Shown here piece after piece: positions 1-12,688 of a DNA stretch of 64,000 bases. The stretch covers positions 1,037,501 to 1,101,500 of the forward strand of contig NC_060975.1 of assembly GCF_910589235.1 (NCBI RefSeq). Reading direction: 5' to 3'. Within the stretch, counting starts at the first letter, position 1, and every line of letters begins with the position of its first letter. Under the pieces are notes generated by a model that ran no database searches, was not told the DNA's origin, and saw only the letters and a list, made by a program, of their open reading frames with translations. The position numbers and the translations under genes were made by a program. The stretch comes from Vespa crabro (taxonomy: Eukaryota > Arthropoda > Insecta > Hymenoptera > Vespidae).

Positions 1-61
1 TCTCCATGAACTATTATTATTATTTGTTTAACAAATTCATTTCTTCATTATAATAATTTAC

Positions 62-95
62 TTATTTATTTATTTATTTATTCATTATATTATAT

Positions 96-126
<31 letters not shown>

Positions 127-128
127 AT
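62..128. repeat. (TTAT)n followed by (TA)n microsatellite
   Basis: A TTAT tetranucleotide run passes through TATAT pentamers into a pure TA run. It is a compound simple repeat with no coding potential. Confidence 0.95.
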
Positions 129-1909
129 AAATTTATTTCCATTCTGTTTAATAGTTTATAATATAAGAGGAAATTATATATACCGATATAGTGATTGATT
201 TATAAAAGAAAATAATACATGTTTCATAAAGCACGCGTATGTGCATACGTATGCAGTTAAGATCTTTACTTTTTATGAATATAAAAAAAAAAAAAAAAGA
301 AAAAAAAATAGAAGAAAAAGAAGAAGAAGAAGAAGAAAGAGAAGAAGTAAATGTAATATAAGAGCATAAAGCCGGATAAACCTCGTTTTCCTGACTCGAT
401 CGTACGTACAACCAGAAGCTCGAAGTTCGACGTAATTAAAAGTTTTAGAAGGCCATCATATTTCATCGTTTAGTCAAGGCAACGTCGTTCACTCCGAACT
501 CCCAGATCTCCTGTCTCGAAACCTTTTGAACAAGTAAGAAAATAAATCCCTCCCCCACCTCCTTTCTCTCTCTTTCTCTCTCTCTCTCTATCTCTTGACA
601 AAGTATTTTGGATACATAGTTTTCAATTCTGATAAGAAAAACTTCAATATTAATATTTCTAGTAGGATAATGCAAGATGATAAAATTTGAACAACATTAC
701 TAACCGATAAAAATTAATCACTATTAAGAACGTTTTAGCTAAGAAAATATATTCTTGCTTTTTCTTTCATAAAAAAAAAAAAAAAAAAGAAAAGAAAAAA
801 GAAAAAAGAAAAAGAAAAGAAACAATTAAATTGAAAGAGAAATGATTATTTAACAATGAATTATAATGAAACGCTTGATTAAATATTTCCTGGATATATT
901 CAAGGATATTCCTTTTAACGAAATACTATTTCAGGATCTCGTAGGAAAACGTCAGATGGTAGACAAACAGGACTAGTAAAACTCAAGGACACCTGCTAGT
1001 CTGGCTAACTCTAATAGCACTTTCGCGTAAATAGCAACCGTAAATGCGATCGCACGAGCGGCAATTAATTATCAAACACTGGCATGGTTGGGTGTTTTCG
1101 TTCGTTCCCATTTACATGAACGTTGAAATACCATTTTCAATCGATGCCAAATGAAATTACCGGAGAGAGTCGTCGGTCAAGCTATGTGTTTCGAGATAAT
1201 ATTAGATCGTAAGAAATAGAACGATCGTATATTATTTTTATATACTATTAAATCAATAACACAAGAAATTCTTCGATTCGATCCTTTATAGTCGATAAAA
1301 TTCTTTACATTTTTTATCGTACAACAGATAATCTAATGTCATTGTCAATTTCAATTACATATTTCTCTTAGATCTTTCTATCTATTTGTATTTTTAGGCC
1401 AATATCTTTAAAACAATAATTTAAGTTTGTAATCTTACGATCTATAGGGGGGGGGGGGAAATAACAAAATAAAAAAAAAATTAGCGTAAAGAAAAGAGTA
1501 ATTGATTGTTAACGTCGTTTAAAGGAGATTTTTGGGTCATCCTATATTTGCAAGAATTTTTCTTGCAATTATTTTTATTCTCTCTCTCTCTCTCTCTCTC
1601 ACTCTTTTTTTTTCTGCTTATCAGACAATAATATAACTTTATTTTCTTTCCATATTTCTTTCCTTCATTATTTTAAATCCATAATAAACTGGATTATCAT
1701 TTCCTTTGATTTTCTATTCTATTATCGAATTATGATTAGGAGTAGAAATGTGCCTCGTTATTATACATTATATACGGAATATATATTAGTTCCTAAGGTT
1801 TCTCTTCTCTACAGACATCAAACAGGTCGTGTTGTTGCTTCGAGTATTTCCTCATAGTTTCTATATCTGATTCTCTCTGTGTAAGGTATCTCTATATAAC
1901 GTGCTTGCT
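129..1909. other. Non-coding AT-rich block, no gene seen
   Basis: This block holds A- and GAA-rich tracts at about 279-345 and 770-830, CT runs at about 558-596 and 1579-1600, and an 11-G homopolymer at 1447-1457. The stretch 940-1180 is less repetitive and GC-richer than its surroundings, with several TAAT-type homeodomain cores, and could be a regulatory island. The open frames here are short and made of repeats; I see no splice-bounded exon. Confidence 0.6.
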
Positions 1910-2008
1910 TACCTACCAACCTACCTACCTACCTACCTACCTACCTACCTACCTACCTAGCTAGACTACCTTCCTTCCTTCCTTCCTTCCTTCCTATCTA
2001 CCTACCCA
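1910..2008. repeat. Compound tetranucleotide array, (ACCT)n then (CTTC)n
   Basis: About a dozen ACCT units end near 1958. A short CTAG-containing spacer follows, then CTTC units to about 1995, then a few more CTAC units. Both strands are strongly pyrimidine/purine biased. Confidence 0.95.
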
Positions 2009-2029
2009 CCTGACGTTCATAGCACAGGT

Positions 2030-2049
2030 TGCAATTAATTATAATTGCA
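2030..2049. repeat. 8-bp perfect inverted repeat around ATTA
   Basis: Arm TGCAATTA at 2030-2037, spacer ATTA, arm TAATTGCA at 2042-2049. The element carries overlapping TAAT/ATTA cores, the usual homeodomain half-site. It lies in unique sequence just after the tetranucleotide array, so it is not itself a microsatellite. A regulatory role is inference only. Confidence 0.45.
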
Positions 2050-2664
2050 TCCTTCGCTCGGGATTGTTCGCATAACGCGTAACAGTATACGGACTTAGCG
2101 GGTACTAGCTCTTGATTGTTCGTCTCGAGATAATTTACTTCCTTCCAGGTAAATCTTGATTATCAAGACGTTCTCTATCATATCTGAGAATTTATCATAC
2201 ACGTTCAATATCATCTTATTTATCTTATATTTATTTTTTATCGGGATAAAAAAAAAAAAAGAAAACAAAATTCCTCACACCGACTTGTCGAATTTCATCG
2301 GAATTCAATATTCATTGACATATATATATATATATATATTTGTACATTTGGATCGACTTAATGCGTTAGAATAAAAGAAGAACGAAAAAAAAAAGTATAA
2401 AAATAAATCAATTCGTAGCTTTTTGAATGAGAAAAAAACTTACACCTTTGGAAATTCATAATAATTTGAATATATTGTATATATAATACAAGGGTAATTT
2501 AATCGTAAAAAGTTTTATCCGATAATTGAAAATTAATATCGTTTATCTTATCTGACGTACGAAATGATCGTATCAATTAGAAACTTCTCGTATCCTTTAT
2601 CCTTCAGTTATCTCACGTGAAGGAGAATATGTGCGTGTACATTGCAGAACTATAGCAAGGAGAA
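2050..2664. other. Non-coding AT-rich block, no gene seen
   Basis: Mostly unique AT-rich sequence with a short TA run near 2321-2339 and A-rich tracts. The open frame at 2156-2374 is AT-rich and repeat-like at its end. No supported gene. Confidence 0.6.
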
Positions 2665-2725
2665 TGACGACGACGACGATGACGATAAAGAAGAAGAAGA
2701 AGAAGAAGAAGAAGAAGAAGAAGAA
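2665..2725. repeat. (GAC/GAT)n and (GAA)n trinucleotide array
   Basis: GAC/GAT units run directly into GAA units. On the minus strand this reads as serine-rich low-complexity peptide. No exon boundary is visible, so it is treated as a simple repeat. Confidence 0.9.
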
Positions 2726-3782
2726 TAGTGACAAGTTTCTCTGTTAAACATCTGCCGCCAGTTGGTGAAAACGATCTTACATAAATACATACATATATAT
2801 ATATAACATACGTCTTTGTCTTTTGTCATTGTCATTGTCATTGTCATATATAGCTGGTATCACTAGACAAAAGACAAGAGTGCAAATTCATCACAAAGTT
2901 AAAATCAATTCTACTTGTCATTGTTGCAGTAGTATTGTTTTATCCACACATAAGCGTTGATGTTTATATTAGGTTGGTTATAGCGGTTGTGTAGTAGTGC
3001 AGTACGCATCTCACCTCGGAGACCCTTCCGTTTTGCATGACGTTAGAAACGGTCCCTTTGAGAGCAACCATAGTCAAACCCTCGTCACGGACCGAAGACA
3101 GCCCAGCCGTATTCCTACCGGATTTATGACAGCCGGAACAAACGTGGAGAGAGAGAGAGAGAGAGAGAGAGATGCTGTTCTAGAAGGGTGTAATTATTTG
3201 CATACCACTGATACGAGGGGGTGAAGCTCTGAATTGGCTCGAACAAAAGCCAAGGCACGTTACGTGAGAGCAAGAGAACGATAAAGATTTCAAATCAGCG
3301 TAATTAAGATGGTTCTTGGTATCGCTCTATCATCTACGTTAACTTTATCCCACGACGAATATATTAAATATAACTTTTCTTCTAAATTTTGTTTTTCTTT
3401 TTTTCTTTTTACATGTGTACGAGATAACGTTGGTCGGATATATTTTATCTTACAATAAATTTCCCCATCCAATAAATTTTCTTTTTATAAATATATTATA
3501 CGCGAATTACGTATAATATATTTATTGACGTGCGTAACGTAAAAAATATCTAAGGTCCTTTACGTACTATGGATTATAATCGTTAAAACGATTAAAAAAA
3601 TGGTCTATTACAAATATGATAACTTGAGGATGAAAAATGTCGAACACTTTCTCTTCCAATTTTTTTTTTTTTTTTTTTTCCTTTTTTTTTACGATCACTT
3701 CGATGAGAATCCAACACAAAGAGAGAGAGAGAGAGAGAGAGACGAATAAGAGGGAGAAGAGATTTCTAAAGCGATGGAGGAA
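2726..3782. other. Mixed unique and repeat sequence, no gene seen
   Basis: The stretch 2930-3150 is unique and GC-richer, with a 49-codon open stretch on + ending in a (GA)n run at about 3148-3172. Nothing marks it as an exon. From 3300 on it is AT-rich, with poly-T near 3660-3690 and a (GA)n run at 3720-3742. Confidence 0.55.

Positions 3783-3862
<80 letters not shown>
3783..3862. repeat. Long (GA)n microsatellite
   Basis: About 80 bases of nearly pure GA dinucleotides, with three interruptions (agaag). Such mirror-symmetric purine tracts can form triplex (H-DNA) and bind GAGA-factor type proteins. Here this is composition only. Confidence 0.95.
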
Positions 3863-3865
<3 letters not shown>

Positions 3866-3914
3866 GAAAAGGGAGGAGGGAGGAGGGAACGAGAGGGTAG
3901 ACGAACAAAAGTTT

Positions 3915-3955
3915 ATCTCGAACTGTGCAGTTGGCAGTTATAGACAGTTCGAGAT
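3915..3955. other. 12-bp perfect hairpin with 17-nt loop
   Basis: The left arm ATCTCGAACTGT (3915-3926) is the exact reverse complement of ACAGTTCGAGAT (3944-3955). The loop 3927-3943 contains a second copy of CAGTT. The sequence is not a microsatellite and lies in a 240-base unique island (3900-4140). The stem is too short for an ordinary pre-miRNA. It could be an RNA structure, a protein-binding palindrome or a relic of a small inverted-repeat element. Confidence 0.5.
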
Positions 3956-4898
3956 GCAGAACGATTCGTCGAGTCTGAAGTTGTTATCACTAATGGCTAG
4001 CAGTTATCAGTGCCATTCGATTTTACCTTGTCCTGTCACACTCAAAACACCTACACGCGCAAACCAAGTCAACGTTCCAATATCCTTCTTGAAAAGGTTT
4101 CAAAAGCAACCGCGAGAAAGGCCGTTCGTTTCGTTGTAACGAAACGAAACGAATAAAATCGATTGGATCCAATGGTATATATATATATATATATATACAT
4201 AGAATAGAATTTTATTTAATTTACCACAATTATACCGCTTCCTCTTCAGCTACAACCACTTCTACCTTTAGCTTTTATTCATAACAACCGTAGTCTCGTT
4301 AGTTATCCTTAACGGAATGGATAGTGTTCTAACCCGTTGCCTTCTCTGTTATTACATAAATATGTATTCATATATAAATATAACCACTAGTACTATTATA
4401 TATATATATATATATATGTATGTACGTATGTATGTATATATGTATGTATATATAATATACTGTGTCAATAGCTGTAGGTAGTGAAGCGTATAGTCTAAAT
4501 AATCATTGTAGTGTATGTATATTATACAGAATGTTTCATTTAAATTAAACACGCATCCTCTATTTTTATTTCTCTCTCTCTCTCTCTCTCTTCCTCAGTC
4601 TCTCATTTGGAAGAGACAACATTTTAAATGATTTTGTTGTTATTGATTTTTTCCTTTTTCTTTTTTTCTTCGTTTTCTTTTTTTCGTTTTTTTTTTTAAA
4701 TAAATCTACGAGTTTCCATTACTTCAATAAAATGAAATAAATTTGTTGACCTCATAAGGAGTAAAAATAATACTTTACTTTAATCGAAATCTCTTGAACG
4801 AATTATTTCGAGTTAATAGAAACATTCTATATTATATACATTATTTTAAGATATACATAATCGGTAAAGCAGAGCAAAGCTGAGCTGAGCAGAGCAAA

Positions 4899-4942
<44 letters not shown>

Positions 4943-5932
4943 AGAGAGAGAGAATGAGAGAGATAGAGAGAACATAATTGTCAGCGATTATAAAATCTAC
5001 ACTCGCCGAGAGCATCCTCGCGTAAACCATGAGAGAATTAACCGAGAGAGAAAGATGGAAGATATTCACCTAACGATAACGCGATTTACCATGAAAGATA
5101 ATCCCCTTTGGTATCTCGTATAACGAAACTGGATCTTCCTTATTTTACATTTTATTTTACATTTATTTATTTCTTTCTTTCTTTTTCCTCCCCACAACCC
5201 GCTTTTCTTTTCTTTTCCTTTTATCTTTCTTCTCGAAAAGAAAATTTTGCCTGTTAACAACGAACAATTTTAATGGCTGAAACGAACTTCAACGATAACT
5301 AAAATTTATTGCATTGGCGAAGTGGTAAATAGTCGATATTTGTTTGGAAAACTTATATTACACAAATTTCCCTATGAATATTCTATCGATAATGAGATAT
5401 TTTCTACCTTCGTTATCGTTAAAGATAAAACGCTTGAAGAAAGAGAGAGACAGAGAGAGAGAGAGAGAGAGGGGAAAGGAGATAGGGAATGAAGCGAATA
5501 ATTTAAGTACGAATTGGAGCAGCCAATCGACGGCGGTCCTCTTACGAGTGGACGAGGGACAGACTTCCGGTGCTCTTGGTCTGTGGTATGCGGTTTGTGG
5601 CTCACGTTATTGAACATTGTGAAACTGGGAACGCGTTGGTTCGATAATGGAATGAACGACCATTTTCTCACTAAAAACGTACCGTACGTTACGCGAAAGA
5701 TAGTTTTAAACCAATCTCTTAAGATCGATCCTCTTTTATCATGAAAGAACAAAAGAAAAAAAAAAAAAAAAAGAAAAAGAAGAAAAAAAGGAAGAAAAAA
5801 CTATACACGATATTTTCTTCATCGGGTTTCATAAACAGGACGTTGAAGGAACCACGATATAATAATAATAATAATTATTATTATTATTATACAAATAAAC
5901 AAATCAAAAGAAAATATAATGTCCTTATGAAT

Positions 5933-5976
<44 letters not shown>

Positions 5977-6038
5977 CAAAAAGAGAAAATTTACCAGAAA
6001 GGTTTATGTTCCATTGAAGAGATGTACATGGTAAAGAG

Positions 6039-6076
<38 letters not shown>

Positions 6077-6245
6077 CTACGTTTTTATTTCAACGATAAT
6101 TCACTTCGATTTCATCGTCGTCGGGGATCTCGAGAAAAGCGGAATATTGGAAATGGCGAACGGAGACAGAACAGTCTGGCTGATTATCCGATTATCCGGT
6201 TCTCCGGAACATTTGCAATTTACGTCTGAAAGTACCATCGGGCCA

Positions 6246-6287
<42 letters not shown>

Positions 6288-6336
6288 AACCCTTCTTCCT
6301 CACTCTTCTCTGTTACATAGGGTCTGTGTTCCATCC

Positions 6337-6375
<39 letters not shown>

Positions 6376-6479
6376 CCTCTTTCTGTCTCTTTCCTTATTC
6401 AAGGCTCTCCTCGTTCCTCCGATTCTGATTCTCAATCCTCCATCCTCATACTCATCCTCATCGTCGTTCCTTACCCTTC
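3956..6479. other. Repeat-dense non-coding block
   Basis: Contains (GAAAC)n near 4139-4152, (TA)n at 4171-4199 and 4395-4417, (GA)n at 4902-4970 preceded by AGAGCAAAGC-like units, A/G-rich tract 5752-5800, (AAT)/(ATT)n near 5861-5890, (GA)n at 5938-5973 and 6043-6073, and (CT)n at 6249-6281 and 6339-6371. The stretch 5490-5740 is a unique GC-richer island open on both strands over about 75 codons, without splice signals I trust. Confidence 0.6.
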
Positions 6480-6720
6480 AGGAGCGTCGATAAGTCGTGA
6501 GAAATTTCGCAATTTCCATTTCCTAGAAATGGCTCGCACCTTCCCCGTCATGGATTCGAATTCTTGATCGAGGACTCTCGTAGATCATAGCGTTGTCGAC
6601 AGCTGCGGTGGTACGTGTTACGACGACGGATTAATTTCTCAAGCTAAAGCTACGTAGGACGATTCGCGATACCAAACGTACGATATCGTACTGCATTGTA
6701 ACTCGTGAATTTATATACAA
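6480..6720. other. Unique GC-rich island, candidate regulatory element
   Basis: About 240 bases free of simple repeats between two CT-rich blocks. It carries a CAGCTG E-box within a CGACAGCTGCGG context near 6598 and a GGATTA core near 6629. No continuous open frame spans it. In this AT-rich background such islands are candidate enhancers or first exons; alignment to related genomes would decide. Confidence 0.35.
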
Positions 6721-6819
6721 TGAGAACTACGAGAACCCTAATTGAAAATAATAGGTAGATATTCTAAGGTATATTGCGATAGTTTCTAATAATAGTTATC
6801 CATTAATCGTTCACTTATC

Positions 6820-6863
<44 letters not shown>

Positions 6864-7607
6864 CTCTATGTGCTCAATGTGAAACCACACGATTATCTAA
6901 TTCATTTGATTTACGTCTATCTAACATTCTTCTTTTTTTCCCCTTTTAATTTTTTCTTTTTTACTTTAATATGTTATATAAATTAATATAAAAAAAAAAT
7001 CTGTCGTCATATTTTCATATACGTCGTAATCGATGAGTGAATTTTTTTTTCTCTTTTTTATTCTTTTCTTTCCCAAATTTCGAAAATTTTCGAAGATCGA
7101 TCGAAGCTCATTATTATCACTGATATCGAAATTTTTGTCGAAAGATAGCATAAAAGGAATAATACAGACGAGAAGGAAAACGAAGAAATTGTTAAAATGA
7201 TTTACTGAATCCGAATCAAAATAGAAAAAAAAAAAGAAGAGAAAAAAGAAACAAAGTAAAAACGAAAAAGTTCGCAAATTCTTTTGCCAAAAGAAAAAAA
7301 AAAAAAAAATAACTACTCTATAAAGGAAAGAAATTTACTTTGTTATTCGCAATAAATGACGATTGTTGTTACGTTTCGATCGATAATAAGAAAATCACGT
7401 GCAGTTATTACTCATGGAGTCAATGAGTCTCCCGTGAAAAGCTTCCTCGGAAGCTGTTTGGAAAACTTTCTACGGCAGCTTACCACGAACGAATGAATAG
7501 TAGCGCGAGAAAGAGGCGTTACAGATTGTACCGAGAGTTTCCTCAACGAGGCAACGTGACACGTACATAGATCCATTCGAGAACGGAAACCGATATGGTG
7601 AAAACTT

Positions 7608-7671
<64 letters not shown>

Positions 7672-7837
7672 CTCTTCTTGGACAAAAGATGAAAGGAGAG
7701 ATAGTTATCAGAATAATCGGGACGATTAGAAGAACGATAAAAGTATCAAAGAATTATTCGATGGGATAGATAAAAAGAAGAAAAAGAAATGATGTTCTAT
7801 TAATACACCTTTTATATCGTAATTTCAAATTTATATT

Positions 7838-7877
<40 letters not shown>

Positions 7878-8890
7878 TTTTCTTTTTCTTTATAATAAAA
7901 GATAAAGGGATTATAACAAAACGCGATATCTTCATTATCTATCTATTTTTTTCATCATTGATTAGTCAATTAAATTTATCCTTTATAATGTAAAATAATT
8001 AACGAGAAGATCGTACAAAATTATTAACGATTTTATACAATTTTCCAATGCGACAGAGAAAGAAAGAGAGATAGAAAGAAAGAAAGAGAGAGAGAGAAAA
8101 ATTCATTTTCATCTCGTCGTTTAGATAAGAATGATTAATCCATTTCGACTTTGCTCTTGTATCGATCGAATGTATCAAAGAAAATCGCTATTAATAATTG
8201 TCTAATATTATTTACGATAAAAAAAAAGAAAGAAATTTGCGAGCAAGAAATAAAAAAAGAAAAAATAAAAAGACAGGCAGAGGACAAAAAAAAAGAGGTA
8301 ATACAAAAATTAAGTCGTAGAAGGTTAATCTTACGATAGTTCATGTCTCCCTAATGGATAAACCTTTTGATTATTCCTCAATGCAGAGAAAGAGAGAGAT
8401 AGAGAGAGATGGATAGATAGAAAGAAATAGAAAAGGGGTAGCTTTTCGTGAAGAAAGAGAGAGAGGAGGGAAAAGGGAGGGCCAATGGTGGAGTGTCGTG
8501 ACGATTCAGGAAAACGAAGGAATGGAGAGGAAGAGGAGGATGAGGAAGAGGATGAGGAGGAGGATGAGAAGGACAACAGCATATTCCGTGTTCCCTCGTG
8601 TCACTGATTATTCCATTTACGAGGCATGCCGCATGATTCTGAATAGACGTATACACATAAAACAAGACAGACAAAGATAGACAGAGAAACAGAGATGTAT
8701 GGTCCTCCTTCCAACCCTCCACCCCCTGCCTCTCTCTCTCTCTCTCTCTTTGTCTGTGTCTGTGTGTATGTGTGTGTAGATTCACTCTCTTCTCCCTCGT
8801 TCGTTGTCTACGATACTCCTCGAGTTTCCGCGTGTACACTCTCACTCGATGAAGCTTTAACCAAACCCCCTATTTATCCTCCCAGCTCAC
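6721..8890. other. Repeat-dense non-coding block
   Basis: Holds (CT)n at 6824-6859, A/T-rich tracts, a unique island at 7380-7600 with small palindromes (AGCTTCC..GGAAGCT near 7440), (TA)27 at about 7613-7667, another TA run at 7841-7868, and G/A- and C/T-rich tracts from 8380 to 8760. Open frames here translate the repeats. No gene seen. Confidence 0.6.
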
Positions 8891-9012
8891 CTCATAGTCG
8901 AACGTAGAAAAGAAAGTCTGGTCTGAATCGGAAATCAATTCGATCCTCCACAGCCAACCGACCGACCGCCAACGGAGTACCCAGTTCGGATTCGCGATAT
9001 TGTCGATGATCC
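8891..9012 (-). other. Exon-like segment on the minus strand
   Basis: On the minus strand a long T/C tract is followed by ACCGAG and then 122 nt open in one frame, ending TATGAG before GTGAGC, a good donor. The peptide is not low-complexity (it includes the run NPNWVLRWRSVGWLWR). No partner exon was identified and no family is recognised. It may be a real internal exon of a gene mostly outside the recognisable signal, a transposon fragment, or chance. Confidence 0.25.
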
Positions 9013-9485
9013 CTCGGTAAAAAGAAAAAAAAAAAAAAAAGAAAGAAAAAAGAGAAAAGAAAAAATAAACAACACGTACGCATACACATACATACATACA
9101 TAGAGCAAGAGAGAGAGAGAGAGAGAGAGGGGAGAAAGTAAGAATGAAATTGACGACGAATCTGTTTCTTAAAAATAAAAAAAAAAAAGAAAGAAAAGAA
9201 AATAATAAGATGTTTACGCGTATTTGACATTTCTGATTTGATTCTTAAACTTTCTTATTAATCCAGGAGATGTGGCATGACTCAAAAATTGTATTGAATG
9301 TTAACAAAAAAGAAAAAAAAAAAAAAAAGGAAAAAGAAAAAGAAAGAAGAAAAAAAAAGGGAAATGAAGTAATTTCCACAGACAATCACTTATTTCACAT
9401 GCGATCGAACGGATAGGAACTTTTCCTCGTGAATAATGAATTTTAGGTCGCTCGGTATAGTTCGATGCAAACATTCTCTTTCTCT

Positions 9486-9529
<44 letters not shown>

Positions 9530-9662
9530 CTCTTTTATTTCAATGGGAATATTTTATCGATAAGAACGGAATATTCCTATTGATGAGCAACACTTAATTA
9601 TTGCATAGTATATTTCTAACACTTTCATTGATTTCTCTCGTAACGTTTGATCTTTGTCAAAA

Positions 9663-9697
<35 letters not shown>

Positions 9698-10169
9698 CTT
9701 TAATACAATTAGGAATGGAAAGCGTTATATAAAAACGAGATGTATCTCTTTTTTTCCATTAAACAAAAGAAAAATCATTAATGAAATCTAGAAGAAAATA
9801 TGAATCTAAAAGAAAAAAGGGTAAAGAAAAATAAACAAGTAAATAAATAAATAAAGAAACGAAACGAAACGAAAGACAGCGTAATAGCCTTTTGATAGCG
9901 TCGATTATCTTCGAATATAAAAGTGATATTCTTAAAAACGGGACGATATATCGTGCTTAATATTTTTTAAACTTAACCAAAAAAAAAAAAAATATATACA
10001 TATATATATATATATGTGCGTGTGTGTGTGTATATATATGAAGGGTAGGAGTTATCATTTACACATTTATTGTCGTCGACGTGTCGTTGATATAAAATGG
10101 ATTGATGTGTGGGTAACATGTAAGCTGAATTAGTCCGTCGAAAGGGGGTGGTCGGTCTTTCGTAATAGC
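9013..10169. other. Repeat-dense non-coding block
   Basis: A-rich tracts at 9018-9060, 9170-9205 and 9308-9360, (GA)n at 9108-9131, (CT)n at about 9475-9525, (TA)n at 9662-9692 and 9993-10035 with a GT run inside. No gene seen. Confidence 0.65.
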
Positions 10170-10352
10170 AAAGGGAGGAGGAGGATATTGAGGAGGACGA
10201 TGAAGAGGAAGAAAAAAAAAAACGAAGAAAAAGAAGAAGAGGAAGAGGAAGAAGCAAAAAAAGTAGAAGCAGAAGAAGAGGCAGAGGCATGAGGACGAGG
10301 AGAATGAGGAGGATGAGAAGAAGGAAGGAGGAGGAGGAGGAGGAGAAGGAGG
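10170..10352. repeat. Purine-rich GAG/GAA low-complexity tract
   Basis: About 180 bases of almost only G and A on the + strand with irregular GAG/GAA/AAG units. The minus frame reads Ser/Leu-rich. It is a degenerate trinucleotide repeat. Confidence 0.85.
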
Positions 10353-10373
10353 AGAGTAGTCTCCTCTCTTTAT

Positions 10374-10583
10374 TCATGCATAAAATCCATATTCTTCGGA
10401 GGAAACAACGTGCTTCATCGCGAGGAAGCTTCTGTCACCAGGCTCGTACAACCACAAGCAGGTCTCCCTTTTGGTCCTAGCAGTGTCGACCCTATCCCTC
10501 TCGCGTGTAGCCCTCAGGCCGTTTGCACGGTGATACGACTGAACGAGACGACGAAGCTTCCACGACGACAATCTCTTGCTTAT

Positions 10584-10589
<6 letters not shown>
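10374..10589. other. Unique island, open on both strands
   Basis: About 190 bases of GC-richer non-repetitive DNA open on + (10410 onward) and on - (10589 down to a stop at 10374). On the minus strand the stop overlaps an AATAAA-type hexamer, which would suit a 3'-terminal exon. The peptide on that strand is mixed in composition, including TCLWLYEPGDRSF. No acceptor stands out and no homology is recognised. Either a terminal exon or a conserved non-coding island. Confidence 0.25.
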
Positions 10590-10619
<30 letters not shown>

Positions 10620-10672
10620 GTACGTACGATACGTACGTATATATCTAAGTACATAGCTATATATATATGTAA

Positions 10673-10707
<35 letters not shown>

Positions 10708-10918
10708 TGTATGTGTGTGTGTGTGGTATAGGTATATATTATTCTCTTCTTCGAGCCTTGAAATTTTCAAACCCACCCGTACGATTACGCTAACGGCGCT
10801 AGACGAGCTTGAAAAATATCTACGACGCGAGCCGTAATGCGTTCTTTAATCAACGTCAATTTTGTGCAACTCGCTAAGCTATGTCTACTACCTTTCTCTC
10901 TCTTTCTCTCTATCTCTA

Positions 10919-10951
<33 letters not shown>

Positions 10952-11185
10952 CTTTCTTTCTCGTTTTCTCATCGAGTATCTCCGCATATAACGTAACGGC
11001 TGTGTGGTCATTTCAAAAGCATACGATTTTCGATCGCGAGATTAAAGTACCGACTGGAATAAAGTACCGTAGAAATACCAGTAGAAGAGTATCATGGTAA
11101 TGGAGAAGAAACGATGGATCGTGATTTGACTAAAATGGATAGAGACAGACAGACAGACAGACAGAAAGACAGAGAAAAAAGAGTG

Positions 11186-11230
<45 letters not shown>

Positions 11231-11290
11231 GTGGGTGTGTGCGTTCGTGTTTGTATTAAGAAAGAGAGAAAGAAAGACATTTGGCTCGAT
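10590..11290. repeat. Cluster of (TA)n, (TCTA)n and (GACA)n arrays
   Basis: TA-rich runs at about 10571-10612 and 10676-10705 flank the cruciform-capable TACGTACG-ATA-CGTACGTA at 10621-10639. (TCTA)n lies at 10918-10952, (GACA)n at 11144-11166 and (TA)n at 11188-11220. Short unique pieces at 10760-10890 and 10980-11110 are not recognisable as exons. Confidence 0.8.
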
Positions 11291-11591
11291 CGATCTTACA
11301 AAATCTTTAGCCGGGGTAACTCGTCAAGTGGTTTCTCGAGCGTGAACCGGCTTTATCGGTGTACCACTAATGACCGAGAGGACCTTAACGACTTTATTAT
11401 TATGAAAGTTCGAAAAAGAAATCCGGTCGGTGGGTTGGAGATGAAGGGTGCAATGGGGCGAGGGGATAGAAAGAGAGATGAGGGAATAGGGTTAAGGAAG
11501 AAGGAAGGAGGATCGAGAAAAAAAAAGGAGAAAGTGTGACTGTAAACGATTCGCGATTAGGAAAAGGAAAATCTCTTTTATAAGCAAGAAT

Positions 11592-11634
<43 letters not shown>

Positions 11635-12128
11635 CTTAGCAAGAGTTCACATTAGCAATGGTTTCTCCACGTGGCGGCAATATCGAATCGATCGAAAAAA
11701 AAAAAAAAAGGAGAAAAGGAAAACCACCATTACATTTTAACCCTAACAAGATATTGAATTTCTTACGGGGTAAGAGGAGAAGGAGGAGGAAAAGGAGGAG
11801 GCGAAGGGGGTGAAGAAGGAGGGACTAGGAGGGTAAGGGATTACGAACCCTAGAGCAAGAGTCTCGAGCGGATTCGTGCCTTGGGATATAATAGAACACC
11901 TCTACATCGTGTTCCAAGCGACTACTACTCTGTGTGTATCTTGGTCCTCTCGGCACTCTCTTCAGCAACCCGGCTCGCTCTCGCCTTTACACACTCTAAC
12001 AAACACCCATTTTCAGACAATGAATATTTTAGCGTACCCATGAAAGCATGCTCGAGCGTTCTTCTTCTCCTCTTCTCTATCCTTCTCTCTTCTTTTCTCT
12101 TTTCCCACTCTTTTTCTACCCTTCTCTC

Positions 12129-12171
<43 letters not shown>

Positions 12172-12656
12172 TCCATTTTTCTTCTCTTTTTTATTTTTTC
12201 TTTTCTTTTTTTTTTCATTTTTCTTTTTCCTTTATTTTTTCTTTGTACTTTGCTCTTACTCTCCTATAGGCCGTTGCACAAAGGACACATCCTCCTGGGC
12301 TATCCTACTATCTATGGGAGAGAAGGGTGACGATTCTCTTCTAACCCCTTGACCATTGACGATATACCACGTATGTAACTGGATCAAGTAACACTGTTCT
12401 CCTTTTCTTTTTCTTTCTGTTTTTCTTTTTTTTTCTTTTTGTTTTTTTTTTTTTTTTTTTTCTTTATATATATATACCGAAGTAATACCTAACTGAGGGA
12501 AAAGAAACTCATAATATTTTCGATGATCTGTTAATTATTACTTAAGAGTAACTTTTATTTCGTAAATAATTACATTATAGTAGACATTATATGTTTCATG
12601 TGTTCTTCGTTTGTTCACCTTTTTGTCATTTGTTATATTGATAATTTTTCTTCACG

Positions 12657-12688
<32 letters not shown>

